64,000 nt of DNA, from contig NZ_KB895385.1 of the NCBI RefSeq assembly GCF_000374825.1, positions 114,619 through 178,618 on the forward strand, in the 5' to 3' direction. Origin of the DNA: Paenibacillus sanguinis 2301083 = DSM 16941. GTDB taxonomy: Bacteria; Bacillota; Bacilli; Paenibacillales; Paenibacillaceae. Each line of letters opens with the position of its first letter. Within the stretch, counting starts at the first letter, position 1. Shown piece after piece: positions 36,636 through 45,664 of the stretch. A model generated the notes under the pieces. That model saw only the letters and a program-made list of their open reading frames with translations. It had not been told where the DNA came from and searched no databases. A program made the position numbers and the translations under genes.

Positions 36636-37530
36636 GGTTCTCACCTCCCGCCAGATTGTAAAAGTTCAGCGTCTCTCTAATTTTAGCCAGCACTTCTTCT
36701 TCGCTTACTTCCCTCACAGGCGCTCTTGCTGAACCTACCGGAATACCTGACAATTCCACAGCTTTTTTCAGTACAGAAGGAGGGGTTCCAAGCTTCAATA
36801 CGGACCGAAGAACTTCAACCTCTCTCTGAGCCTTTTCCGCTGCTTCGAGATTCCCATTCACAAAATGGTTGTAAATTGAAATGTCCAGCTCGGGAATTAA
36901 ATTGGCGGTTGCAGCTATAGCTCCGACTGCTCCGGCCTGCAAAGCCTTAAGAATTAAGGAGTCTGAGCCGGATAGAGTAACGAAATCCCGGCCTTTGGCC
37001 GCCTTAATATAATTCTCTATATTTTCAAGCCTGCCGCTGCTATCTTTAATGCCAATGATATTGTCAATTTGGGCAAGCTCCCCGGCTGTAGCTGCTTCAA
37101 TATGAATTCCTGTATTCTTAGGCATATTGTACAAAATGATAGGGATCTGAACGGACTCTGCTATTGCTTTATAATGCAACAAAAGCTCCCTCTGTGTCAG
37201 AGGTACAAAATATGGGGTAATGACAGACAAAGCATCTGCTCCCAGCTTCTCCATCTTCTTGGCCAACGAGATGGTGTCTCTGGTGCTATTCCCGCCTACG
37301 CCTACATAGACCGGTACTCTTTGCGCAACAGCATCCATAGCTATTGAGGCAAATTCTAGCTTCTCCGCTTCACTCAGCACATGAAATTCGCCATTGGTGC
37401 CAAGTATAAATATGCCATTGACCCCTGAGTCAATCAGTTTATCCACCAGTTGTCTTGTGGAAGCTTTATTTATCTTCTGATCTTGATCCAGAGGAGTAAT
37501 CATGGCAACAATAATTCCCTTGACCTGCAT
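36616..37530 (-). CDS. DHDPS/NAL-family lyase, probable keto-acid aldolase (304 aa)
   Basis: TIM-barrel class I lyase: GTNGEFHVLSEAEK (phosphate/carboxylate loop), PIILYNMPKNTG with the catalytic Tyr, and the Schiff-base Lys in NIIGIKDSSG. The family includes dihydrodipicolinate synthase, N-acetylneuraminate lyase, and KDG and other 2-keto-acid aldolases. Its place in a PTS/KDPG-aldolase operon argues for catabolic aldolase, not lysine synthesis. AGGAGG lies eight bases before the ATG. It follows the small 46-codon ORF by 17 bases. Confidence 0.9.
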   Translation of the reverse strand: MQVKGIIVAMITPLDQDQKINKASTRQLVDKLIDSGVNGIFILGTNGEFHVLSEAEKLEFASIAMDAVAQRVPVYVGVGGNSTRDTISLAKKMEKLGADALSVITPYFVPLTQRELLLHYKAIAESVQIPIILYNMPKNTGIHIEAATAGELAQIDNIIGIKDSSGRLENIENYIKAAKGRDFVTLSGSDSLILKALQAGAVGAIAATANLIPELDISIYNHFVNGNLEAAEKAQREVEVLRSVLKLGTPPSVLKKAVELSGIPVGSARAPVREVSEEEVLAKIRETLNFYNLAGGENHAQSGY

Positions 37531-37547
37531 AATCTCGACCTCCTGAT

Positions 37548-37688
37548 CTATCTTTTATTTACTGAACTATATAAGTTGAACCATTCCCAAAGGCGAACAG
37601 TATATGCTTCCGATGCAGCTTTCTTGCAGAAAGCTTTGAGCTTCTTCAGAATCATTTTTCTCGCTTGCTTGTTTTGCCTTTTCTTCAT
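37548..37688 (-). CDS. Small basic protein in the PTS operon (46 aa)
   Basis: Not recognised. The ATG at 37688-37686 overlaps the TGA of the SIS gene as ATGA; the frame runs 46 codons to TAG at 37550-37548, directly before the AGGAGG of the next gene. The first half is very basic (MKKRQNKQARKMILKKLKAF then CKKAA) and helix-prone; the second half has VRLWEWFNLYSS, an aromatic patch, and ends VNKR. There is no signal peptide. It fills nearly the whole 154-base gap between two operon genes. Positioning suggests a real coupled gene; a non-coding linker is the alternative. Possible roles include membrane or RNA binding, but none can be assigned. Confidence 0.6.
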   Translation of the reverse strand: MKKRQNKQARKMILKKLKAFCKKAASEAYTVRLWEWFNLYSSVNKR

Positions 37689-38284
37689 TTCAATTTATAT
37701 AGCTTACCCAACGCACCACTTGGATGCCATTTCACATATTGCTCAGGAGTTAGGTTCCGTTCATCCTGAAGAAGGATGCTTAGCCCCTGCAACATAATGA
37801 TTTCAGCCACCACAGAGGCGCGGGGAGGCTTGTTCAGCGGGTCGCCCTCCAGCCTCACACCGGCGTGCAGAACGACATCCCCCATGTTCGCCAGCCATGA
37901 ATCCTTATTTCCGGTTACAGCGATAATTTTAGCCCCATTGCTTATGAGTGTTTGAATCGTCGCCTTCAACTCTTCTGTTCCCCCACTGTTGGATATGGCA
38001 ATCACCACGTCTCCCGGAACGACCTGACCTGATGAACCATGAACCGCCTCCGTACCATTCAGTTCATAGGCTGGAGTTCCGGTGGAGGACAATAAGGAAG
38101 CTATATAGCTCGCAACGTGACTTGGTTTTCCAATTCCTGTAACGTGAACACGGTTTTGATGACTTTGTGCCTGAAAGATCAGATCGCGGGCTTGTTCAAT
38201 GGCCACCTCATCAATGGAAGCAATAAAGTTAGAGATTTCACTCTGTAAAATATTTAGAAATGCAGGCAATGCTTTATTGGTCAT
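37685..38284 (-). CDS. SIS-domain phosphosugar isomerase-like protein (199 aa)
   Basis: Single SIS domain without CBS domains: HVTGIGKPSHVASYIASLLSS, a substrate loop EAVHGSSGQV, VVIAISNSGGTEELKATI and AKIIAVTGNKDSWLA are the phosphosugar-binding signatures. It resembles KdsD/GutQ- and PHI-type keto-aldose phosphate isomerases. In this operon it probably isomerises the phosphosugar delivered by the PTS before aldol cleavage. GGAGGAG precedes the ATG. Its stop overlaps the start of the 46-codon ORF. Confidence 0.9.
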   Translation of the reverse strand: MTNKALPAFLNILQSEISNFIASIDEVAIEQARDLIFQAQSHQNRVHVTGIGKPSHVASYIASLLSSTGTPAYELNGTEAVHGSSGQVVPGDVVIAISNSGGTEELKATIQTLISNGAKIIAVTGNKDSWLANMGDVVLHAGVRLEGDPLNKPPRASVVAEIIMLQGLSILLQDERNLTPEQYVKWHPSGALGKLYKLK

Positions 38285-38333
38285 AGGGCTTCTCCTCCAC
38301 TAAACACATTAGAAATTGCTTGAAAATATCCAT

Positions 38334-39605
38334 TTACATCGGTTTTATGAATTGAAAAATGGAATGGAGCACGGTTCCGACAATATTGTAGTCAATGTTC
38401 GGGAAGGTTGCGCCTTCAATACCTAGTGTTCCATAGACCGGATACAAAATCGTCGGCAAGAACGCCAGCAATAAACCAACCACAAAGGATCCGGCAACCG
38501 CCCCCCTCCATCCGCCAGACGCATTGCCAAATACGGCTGCGGTCCCTCCGGAGAAGAAGCAGATATGTGCTGCTGGAATAATGACTACGGGGAATACACC
38601 AGGAAATGCAGCCATCACCACGATAGCCAGCAAGCCGGCGACATAGGCGGAGACAAAGCCTACAATAACTGCATTGGGAGCATACGGAAACACGGTTGGC
38701 ACATCAAGTGCCGGGCGAGAACCCGGAATAAATTTTTCGGAAATTACTACAAAGGCTGCTGTAATTTCAGCCAGGAACATACGCACTCCTGACATCAAGA
38801 CCGACATTCCGGCAACAAAGGTAAACGCCTGAACGATTGGAAATACGAGCCAGTGCTGTGAGCCTGCAAGCTCCTGGGCAAATGTCTTTCCCGCTTTTAA
38901 TGTGGCGATATAGAACAAAAGCAGCATCACGATGGATAATCCCATCAAGAAATCTCTAAAAATAGATAACCATTTTGGAAATTGAATAGTTTCCGTTGTT
39001 TGATGCTCATATTTTTTAAATATAAGTCCAATGTAACCGGAAAGCCCGTAACCCAGCATATTAAAGTGACCAATCGCTTGCTCGTCTCCACCTGTCATTT
39101 TTCGCATAAATGGCTGACAAAATTGTGGAAGTGCAGCGGACAGAAATCCGAGAAGTATGCCACCAACGATTATCGTTGTTGTGCGGTCAAAGCCATGGGC
39201 AGTCATGATGAGAACTAGCACACAGGAGAAAAACAAGCTGTGCCCTGTTGTAAAAAATATATTTTTAAACCTTGTAATACGGGCAAATACCAGATTCAAT
39301 ATAAAGCCGAGGATCAATGTCAAGGACACCTCAAAGCCATAGGTGCTCTGCGCTAATGCTGTTGCGGCCTCCGGCGATGCGATGACCCCGGTAATGCCAA
39401 AGCCATATTGAAATAATTTATTAAAGTTCTGCAAAGCCCCCGTCATTGCAGAAGCCCCGATGCCAAAAATCAAAAACCCAATCAAGGTTTTAGATGCTCC
39501 TGTAAATACTTCTGTAGCGGACTTCTTTTGCAACATCAAGCCGATGAATGCCACTACTCCCAGTAAAACAGCAGGTGTGCTTAGCAAGCTAATAATAAAA
39601 TTCAC
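38334..39605 (-). CDS. PTS EIIC component, UlaA/SgaT type (423 aa)
   Basis: Polytopic permease of the ascorbate-type PTS family: AVLLGVVAFIGLMLQKKSA, FLIFGIGASAMTGAL, and TTGHSLFFSCVLV near the substrate site. Length is close to E. coli UlaA. Start GTG at 39605 after GAGGAGGAAGC. UlaA-type permeases are known for L-ascorbate, but the operon lacks the UlaG lactonase and the UlaD-F pathway enzymes and instead has two keto-acid aldolases and an SIS isomerase, so another sugar acid or related compound is likely. Confidence 0.9.
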   Translation of the reverse strand: MNFIISLLSTPAVLLGVVAFIGLMLQKKSATEVFTGASKTLIGFLIFGIGASAMTGALQNFNKLFQYGFGITGVIASPEAATALAQSTYGFEVSLTLILGFILNLVFARITRFKNIFFTTGHSLFFSCVLVLIMTAHGFDRTTTIIVGGILLGFLSAALPQFCQPFMRKMTGGDEQAIGHFNMLGYGLSGYIGLIFKKYEHQTTETIQFPKWLSIFRDFLMGLSIVMLLLFYIATLKAGKTFAQELAGSQHWLVFPIVQAFTFVAGMSVLMSGVRMFLAEITAAFVVISEKFIPGSRPALDVPTVFPYAPNAVIVGFVSAYVAGLLAIVVMAAFPGVFPVVIIPAAHICFFSGGTAAVFGNASGGWRGAVAGSFVVGLLLAFLPTILYPVYGTLGIEGATFPNIDYNIVGTVLHSIFQFIKPM

Positions 39606-39640
39606 ATTGCTTCCTCCTCGCCCTGTTCATGATCAGAATG

Positions 39641-39928
39641 CTATCCTACTTTTGAAGCGAGAAACTGCTCCAGTGCGGCCTTGATCTCCTGACGATCTAT
39701 GATGTTATGAATACCTATGACGCCTATTTTCAGGTTCTTCCTGCGCAACTCCTCCGCAACATCAATCAGCGTAATTACGGCATCACCATGGAAGCCCTGT
39801 AAGGCATCCAAGGAGCCATGTTCTACTTCAATCGGGAAATTATTTTCCTTAATGACCTGCTGTATTTTGATTTTCAACATTAAGCTAGATCCAACTCCTG
39901 CTCGGCAGGCGACTAATACTTTGTACAT
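39641..39928 (-). CDS. PTS EIIB component, UlaB/lactose-like type (95 aa)
   Basis: Small cytoplasmic EIIB with the phospho-Cys loop VACRAGVGSSLML (Cys8 from the ATG at 39928). It transfers phosphate from EIIA to the sugar bound by the EIIC. A GTG at 39937 overlaps the regulator stop, but the GGGGGAG spacing favours the ATG. No separate EIIA gene exists here; the EIIA domain of the regulator gene upstream could supply it. Confidence 0.9.
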   Translation of the reverse strand: MYKVLVACRAGVGSSLMLKIKIQQVIKENNFPIEVEHGSLDALQGFHGDAVITLIDVAEELRRKNLKIGVIGIHNIIDRQEIKAALEQFLASKVG

Positions 39929-39933
39929 TCGGA

Positions 39934-42024
39934 TCACTCCCCCTTGAAATTTTGTGCTTTGATAAAATCAATAATTTTTTTTGCATCTGCCGCATGATCC
40001 AGCAATTCAAAAAATTCCTCCATCTCCAGCAGCTCAGCCAGCTCGGACATGGCTCGCAAATGGGAACTGCTATCCACGGCACTCAAGGCGAATACATACT
40101 TCACCGGATCGTTATCTCTGTGGCCGAATTCAATGGGCTGCTCCAATGTCGCAATGCTGATGGCCATTTCCTTCGTGCCCATCTTCGGTCTGGCATGCGG
40201 CAAGGCCACGTGCTTGGAAATGACAATGTAGGCGCCGGATTCTCTGGCTGAATTGACCATAGCATCTACATACTCCTGGGTTACTTTGTTGTTTTCCACC
40301 AACACAGCCGCCGATTTCCGTATAGCTTCCTCCCAGCTTTGGGCCGGGACCTTTAATTGAACCAGCTTCTCATCAACAAGCTCCTTCAGCATAGGTTGTT
40401 CGTCTCCTTTATCCTGAAAATTTTCTATTTGTGTAAAATAGGACAATAACTCATGGGAAAGCTGCTTGTCTGAAATGACCTCCGCATGCTTCCTGATAAT
40501 GCCCATGACGTCATCAATGCGAGGCTGCCTGAGAAACAGATCCCCCACCTGGATGTACACTTCCCGCATGATTTTATATTTTTCCTTGGAAGTCATGACC
40601 GGGCTTACCTTAACCATCGGCACATCTAATTCCAGATTGACCGCTTTATAATTTGTGGTAAATACAATATCAATCGCATCGGTAAAATGCTTTAGCTCAG
40701 AGGATTCTACAGGTTGCAGGAAATGCAGCTCCGGGAACAGGTTTGTTAATTCTGCATATAAAATGGCCGAGCTGCCCACCCCATTGGAGCACACAATCAA
40801 TGCCTGTTTTTTCTTTAAAGCATCAAGCTCCTTCTTATTCGAGAATACGGCGGCAAAGTGCATGGTAAGGTAGGCCAGCTCTTCTTCCTGGATAGCTCCA
40901 CCAAACAAGCTGCAAAATTCCTTTGTTATATTGTTCACAATCCGGTAAACACTTCGATATTCTTCCTTGACCTTCTCACAAAGTGGATTGAAAATAGGAA
41001 TCTTGAATAACAGCCGATAGTATGCTGGCCGGAAATGCGAATATAGCTGTTTGAACACTTTTTCCTGATGGATAAAATATAAACCGCTTACATACTCGAA
41101 TTTACTCATCATATTCATGACAATCTCCGAGATAACGTCTCTATCCTCTGTAATCGCCTCAGCATTTCCCACGGAGATTCCCAGCACCCAGGCACTGATA
41201 TACATCACATCATGAGGTTTAATCTGCTCCTTGTCCTCGCTCACTTCCAGGAGCTCTTCCGCGAATTTGTACTCCTTCATAAAAGTCATCGCGGTCACAC
41301 TAGGAATATCTATACTCGAATCATCTACGTGGCTTTTCGATAACATTCTTGCTTTCAAAAAAATAAAAATATAGATGAATTCCACCAGTCGATCCTCAAC
41401 AAAGTTAATTCCGTGTTTTTGGATAAGCTCAAGAATGCGTTTCTTCGACTGATCGAAGCTGTCTAACTGGTACTCCTCGATAAAAAGATCAAAAACTCGG
41501 GAATTTTCCACAGCAGACAGTCCTTCAATGATGTTTTGTATCAATACGCTCCTGATTTCCACTTCCGAGCCAACCAGATAATAGCCATGTATGCGATTAT
41601 TCTTAATTTGAATCCCTTTTCTATCCAGAATTTGTACCAGATTTTTAAAATCCAGATTTACTGTTGATCGACTTACTTTCAAAGAATCAATAAAATGGTT
41701 AAGCGAAATATCCTCCAAATTAATAAACAGCATCAAGTACATGTACGTTAGTCTTTCAGTTTTACGCAAATAATAAGTCACTTTGGAATACTTCTTGTCA
41801 AGAATAGCTCGGATAACATCCTTCGTTTCTTTGGGAATGATTGTGTCTTTTTGAGTGCCCAGGGAGATAACAGGAACTTGCTGTGCTTTCAATAAGGAGT
41901 TGATCTTACTTAGCCGGTAAGCAACCTGTCTCTTTGAAGAATTAGTTTCTTCCTGTAGCCCTTTACATGTGACAACCGTGCTGTTCAACAGGATTCGGAG
42001 AATAGACTCGATGTCTTTGTCCAT
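39934..42024 (-). CDS. PRD-type transcriptional activator with EIIB and EIIA domains (696 aa)
   Basis: MtlR/ManR-like regulator: N-terminal HTHs (residues ~1-120), two PRD domains (~180-400, His-regulated by HPr or EIIs), an EIIB-like domain with Cys near 411 (IVCSNGVGSSAIL), and a C-terminal EIIA type 2 domain with active His near 610 (HVALPHARP). Phosphorylation of these domains reports sugar availability and carbon state. It is first in the operon; its EIIA domain may also donate phosphate to the EIIB, as the operon has no other EIIA. ATG at 42024 follows GGAGGGG. Confidence 0.92.
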   Translation of the reverse strand: MDKDIESILRILLNSTVVTCKGLQEETNSSKRQVAYRLSKINSLLKAQQVPVISLGTQKDTIIPKETKDVIRAILDKKYSKVTYYLRKTERLTYMYLMLFINLEDISLNHFIDSLKVSRSTVNLDFKNLVQILDRKGIQIKNNRIHGYYLVGSEVEIRSVLIQNIIEGLSAVENSRVFDLFIEEYQLDSFDQSKKRILELIQKHGINFVEDRLVEFIYIFIFLKARMLSKSHVDDSSIDIPSVTAMTFMKEYKFAEELLEVSEDKEQIKPHDVMYISAWVLGISVGNAEAITEDRDVISEIVMNMMSKFEYVSGLYFIHQEKVFKQLYSHFRPAYYRLLFKIPIFNPLCEKVKEEYRSVYRIVNNITKEFCSLFGGAIQEEELAYLTMHFAAVFSNKKELDALKKKQALIVCSNGVGSSAILYAELTNLFPELHFLQPVESSELKHFTDAIDIVFTTNYKAVNLELDVPMVKVSPVMTSKEKYKIMREVYIQVGDLFLRQPRIDDVMGIIRKHAEVISDKQLSHELLSYFTQIENFQDKGDEQPMLKELVDEKLVQLKVPAQSWEEAIRKSAAVLVENNKVTQEYVDAMVNSARESGAYIVISKHVALPHARPKMGTKEMAISIATLEQPIEFGHRDNDPVKYVFALSAVDSSSHLRAMSELAELLEMEEFFELLDHAADAKKIIDFIKAQNFKGE

Positions 42025-42115
42025 TTTGCCACCCCTCCATTCTTGACTTCCGTTCCCGTTTCTCCCCAGCCGTCTTGTGTCCCTCCCTCCTCCTTGCCCT
42101 TATTTTATGGGACGA

Positions 42116-42129
42116 ATATAACGCTTTCA
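42116..42129 (-). promoter_or_regulatory. Weak cre-like site before the PRD-regulator gene
   Basis: TGAAAGCGTTATAT on the minus strand matches the cre consensus except for the last two bases. It lies ~90 bases before the operon start. Catabolite control of a PTS operon would be expected; the match alone is weak. Confidence 0.3.
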
Positions 42130-42231
42130 ATTGTATTTAGGTTCGACTTTTGTTCCTGGTCTGGACAAAAATCATACCCATGGGAGCAAGCCCCCAAGCC
42201 GCCTGAGCAGATTAAGGCAAGGTATGTCTAC

Positions 42232-42278
42232 AAAGACAAAAAAGGACAGCACCACCCAATAGGGGGTACTGCCCTTTC
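42232..42278 (-). terminator. Terminator after the propeller-protein gene
   Basis: Minus-strand AAGGGCAG and CTGTCCTT, with an inner ACCCC/GGGTGGT pairing, followed by TTTTTTGTC. It ends the TolC/Mac/two-component operon. Confidence 0.75.
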
Positions 42279-42286
42279 AACCATCT

Positions 42287-43456
42287 TTACCATACTTTAA
42301 ATGTAAAACGATAGATTTCACTTGAGTCTAGTGTGGATCCACCAACAAATAGGCTATCTTCCCACCAGGCTAATTTGTAGAAGTCCTGAACATTGCGATA
42401 AATGATCGTATCGGACTGAAGCCTATTATTTCTCAGGTAGGCGACATGTAGCTCGTTCTTGCTCCACTGTCCGTCCAGCATTTGTATGTATGCAAGACGC
42501 GATCTACTCTCATCCCATTCAAAGCCAAGAAAGTCGCCTTTTAATAAGACCTCATATTCCTTCTCACCAGGGTCATACAGAAAAATGCCACTTGTTCCGT
42601 CTACTCTGCCCATCAGCATAAAATCTCCATTATTTAGCAAGGCATATTGCAGGATTTCTTCAGCGCGAATAAATAATTCATCATCCTGATCATCTTTGAG
42701 TGAATAGCGGTAGATGGCTTCATCGTTTGCTCTGAAAGAAACGATCATATATAGATGCTTCTGGTCCTTACTAATTGCCATGCTGTCAGGTAAAGCCAAC
42801 ACTTCATTGTCAGATACGCTAGCTGTGAATCGGGACAAACGAGACGCAAGCTCTTCATGAGTATAGAACCTTCGTTCCTTCCCGGACGACAAATCGACTT
42901 CCATATAACCAGTATCGTCATAACCCACATAGACATTCTCATTTAGAAAGAGGCGCTTGTATGCCTGATTCTGATCCAGCTTTTGGCTTACTCCATTCTT
43001 CCAGTCATAGGAGAAAGTCTCGGCTCCTTTACGATCTTGCTTGTATCGGGTATACACGATTTTCGTACGATCATAGGTAAAATCAACGCCGTAGTCCGTA
43101 TTGGTCACGATATCCTGTACAGCATTGTCATCCATATGCAACAAGGAAAGCCTAACTCCCTGAAATGCAGGGTATATACTGTTGAGCAATATTGTATTGG
43201 AATCCGCGACCCAGAACCCGTACATGGCAAATCTATTGCTCTGCTTCGTGGCGCTTTCAATGAGAAATGCAGAATCCGAAGGCGGCGTGAGATGCTGACT
43301 TACCAGACTTTCCGGTATAATCGTGAGCCTCGGCTTGGTATTCATCCCCGTGAATAGACCACCGATTCCATAAAGTCCTGACACAAAGAACAATAGTAGT
43401 CCTGCAAGGATGAATACGTCTCTCTTTCCCCGCAGCCATTGGCAAATGTGTCTCAT
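42287..43456 (-). CDS. Membrane-anchored propeller-like protein in sensor operon (389 aa)
   Basis: One N-terminal membrane helix (residues ~14-36, VFILAGLLLFFVSGLYGIGG) and ~345 residues outside, made of repeating beta units with Asp-rich turns (TKIVYTRYKQD, HLYMIVSFRANDEAIYRYSL, GIFLYDPGEKEYEVLL, SRLAYIQML), the look of a TolB/WD40-like propeller. No family was recognised. The ATG overlaps the histidine kinase stop as ATGA, so it is made with the kinase. It may be an accessory sensor or modulator of the kinase or of the efflux complex; this is inferred from coupling. Confidence 0.8.
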   Translation of the reverse strand: MRHICQWLRGKRDVFILAGLLLFFVSGLYGIGGLFTGMNTKPRLTIIPESLVSQHLTPPSDSAFLIESATKQSNRFAMYGFWVADSNTILLNSIYPAFQGVRLSLLHMDDNAVQDIVTNTDYGVDFTYDRTKIVYTRYKQDRKGAETFSYDWKNGVSQKLDQNQAYKRLFLNENVYVGYDDTGYMEVDLSSGKERRFYTHEELASRLSRFTASVSDNEVLALPDSMAISKDQKHLYMIVSFRANDEAIYRYSLKDDQDDELFIRAEEILQYALLNNGDFMLMGRVDGTSGIFLYDPGEKEYEVLLKGDFLGFEWDESRSRLAYIQMLDGQWSKNELHVAYLRNNRLQSDTIIYRNVQDFYKLAWWEDSLFVGGSTLDSSEIYRFTFKVW

Positions 43457-44913
43457 GTATGGTACACCGGCAGGATCATTTGGATTTCGCTTCCCTTATT
43501 CAAGGTGCTCTCCATCTTGACCTTCCCTTTATGCTGCTCAATTGTGTTTTTGACAATGGATAATCCCAGGCCTGCACTGCCCTTTTCCTCCCGATTCACA
43601 TCATTATCACGATAGAACGGTTCAAAGATTCGTTCCAGCGCCTCCTCCCGAATGCCCTCTCCCTCGTCACGAATGGTAATCACAATCTCATGGCCTTGCT
43701 GGAAGGCACGGACTTGAATAAGAGAATTTACATACCCATACTTAATGGAATTATCCAGTACATTAATAAATACTTCCTTTAGCTTGTTCCTGTCGCCTTG
43801 CATGAACATTGGGTTCTCCACTTGAATATTCACGGATATATTGTATTTGGCTGCTTTCAGAGACATTTCATGACAGGTTTCCTGCAATACATCGGATATG
43901 TTCATGTGCTCGAACCGGAAAACCTGCCTTGGGGAAGCAGCAACAGAGGCATCCAAAATATCTACTACCATTGTATTAAGACGCTTGGTTTCATTAATGA
44001 TAAAATTCATTCCCTTTTCATAAAAGGTATAATCTGTAAACCCGTTATCTCGTAAAATCTGCGCATATCCGAAAATAGTCGTCAGCGGGGTCTTTAATTC
44101 ATGAGTCACATTATCGAAGAAAATTTTGCTGCGCTCCTGAACTTGCTTCACTTCATCTCGCTCATGCTCGATCACATCAATCTGTTCTTGGATTCGCTGA
44201 ATCATACTTGAGAAGCTTAGCGCCAATTCTCCAATTTCATCATGCGAGCTCACTCGGATGTCCGCATTGAGATGCCCCTCTGATACGGACCTGGCGTGCT
44301 GCGTCAAGACCCGTATCGGCTTGGCCATTTTCCGAGAGATCACGATCGCCCCAATAAAGACACACACGAAAATAACAATGGCAAAGGCAGTAATCGTATT
44401 CTGGAATTGCATACGTTGCGCGAACAAATCGGCATAATCCATTTCAAAACGGATAATACCAATGACCCTATTCTCTCTGATCAGCGGTGCAGACAGGCTT
44501 GCCTCTATATGTCCTTTATTAATGCTTGTGCTATAAGCAATTTGCGAGTTGGCTGCTGCCTTTACGTCTTCCTGAACAATAGTAGCCGGCACCTCGTTTC
44601 CCGGAGCATGTCGGAAGGAAGCGCCGTCTGCACGGTAGAGATTAACCTTTCCTCCAATCGCCAGACCGATTTGCTTTTCGATCTCGTTGACCTCCGCCGC
44701 AAGAGTGGCTTCATCCATCCGTTTGTTCAGAAGAAGGAAGTATTGGCTGATGGCAATGTCCATGTTTTTTTTATAATTTACCATATCATTGTCTATCTCA
44801 CGGTACATATTATCCACACTCACCTTATTGAACACGACTAATAAAGCAGCAAAGCCGATGAATATGATGACAGAAAACAATACAACCATCTTTAACTGAA
44901 TAGTCCATTTCAT
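43453..44913 (-). CDS. Sensor histidine kinase (486 aa)
   Basis: Two membrane helices (~8-28 and ~180-200) flank a ~150-residue extracellular sensor region of Cache-like size. HAMP at ~205-255 (KPIRVLTQHARSVSEGHLNADI), dimerisation/phospho-acceptor NVTHELKTPLTTIFGY, then N-box NVLDNSIKYG, G1 RDEGEGIRE and G2 GLGLSIVK. It overlaps the regulator gene before it and the propeller gene after it, each by ATGA. Paired with the OmpR-type regulator, it likely controls the Mac-type exporter encoded upstream in the same operon. Confidence 0.94.
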   Translation of the reverse strand: MKWTIQLKMVVLFSVIIFIGFAALLVVFNKVSVDNMYREIDNDMVNYKKNMDIAISQYFLLLNKRMDEATLAAEVNEIEKQIGLAIGGKVNLYRADGASFRHAPGNEVPATIVQEDVKAAANSQIAYSTSINKGHIEASLSAPLIRENRVIGIIRFEMDYADLFAQRMQFQNTITAFAIVIFVCVFIGAIVISRKMAKPIRVLTQHARSVSEGHLNADIRVSSHDEIGELALSFSSMIQRIQEQIDVIEHERDEVKQVQERSKIFFDNVTHELKTPLTTIFGYAQILRDNGFTDYTFYEKGMNFIINETKRLNTMVVDILDASVAASPRQVFRFEHMNISDVLQETCHEMSLKAAKYNISVNIQVENPMFMQGDRNKLKEVFINVLDNSIKYGYVNSLIQVRAFQQGHEIVITIRDEGEGIREEALERIFEPFYRDNDVNREEKGSAGLGLSIVKNTIEQHKGKVKMESTLNKGSEIQMILPVYHT

Positions 44914-45623
44914 ATCTGTACCGATGCATCAAGCTTGTAGCCAATGCCAAAGACCGTTACAATCATAGAGCCTGATGAATGAAGGTGATCAAGCTTTTTA
45001 CGAATTCGCTGCACGTGAATGTCTACGGTACGGGTATCCCCTGCGAACTCGAAGCCCCATACCTTACCCAACAGCTCGGATCTGGAGAATACTTGTCGAT
45101 TATGGTCCACCAGAAATAATAGAAGGTCATACTCCTTGTTAGTTAACAGTACATGGGCTCCGTCTTTCCACACCTCACGCTCTTTACGGTATATTTCGAT
45201 ACGATGGTCCAGCCGAACGACATCCCGGGCCGGCTGCTCCAATGGCTCTCCTAGCAACTCGATACGTCTGAAGATCGCCCGAATACGGGCAACGACTTCA
45301 CGAATATCAAACGGCTTCGTAATGTAATCATCCGCACCAATTTCCATACCGAGTACCTTGTCAAGCATGTCCGACTTGGCCGTAATCATGATCACTGGCG
45401 TTCGGGTTGTGGCAGACAGCTGTCTGCATATATCAAATCCGCTCATGTCTGGCAACATAATGTCCAACAACACTAAATCTGCGCTTTCTCTCTCCAACAC
45501 CATGAATCCTGCTCGTCCGTTTGGTGCCTCCAGAATATCAAATCCTTCTTTTCGCAATGAATACGACAAAATATCGCGGACGCCCTCTTCATCCTCAATA
45601 ATTAATATTTTTTTGGGTCTCAT
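44910..45623 (-). CDS. OmpR-family response regulator (237 aa)
   Basis: Receiver domain (IIEDEEGVRDIL, phospho-Asp in LVLLDIMLPDM, YITKPFD) and winged helix (LTNKEYDLLLFLVDHNRQVFS, RTVDIHVQRIRKKL, GIGYKL). The ATG at 45623, preceded by GGGAG, is chosen: residues upstream of it in the longer frame have no homology. It is 41 bases after the permease gene and overlaps the kinase gene by four bases. Confidence 0.94.
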   Translation of the reverse strand: MRPKKILIIEDEEGVRDILSYSLRKEGFDILEAPNGRAGFMVLERESADLVLLDIMLPDMSGFDICRQLSATTRTPVIMITAKSDMLDKVLGMEIGADDYITKPFDIREVVARIRAIFRRIELLGEPLEQPARDVVRLDHRIEIYRKEREVWKDGAHVLLTNKEYDLLLFLVDHNRQVFSRSELLGKVWGFEFAGDTRTVDIHVQRIRKKLDHLHSSGSMIVTVFGIGYKLDASVQI

Positions 45624-45664
45624 GCGGCTTTCAATCTCCCGTCTTCGTGTAAGATTCGCTCTTT

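Noticed and set aside
37548..37684. Attenuator hairpin AGCTTTC-TGCAA-GAAAGCT in the PTS operon gap
   Set aside because: The 7-bp stem lies inside the 46-codon ORF with no T-run; coding constraint on Lys/Ala codons explains it as well.
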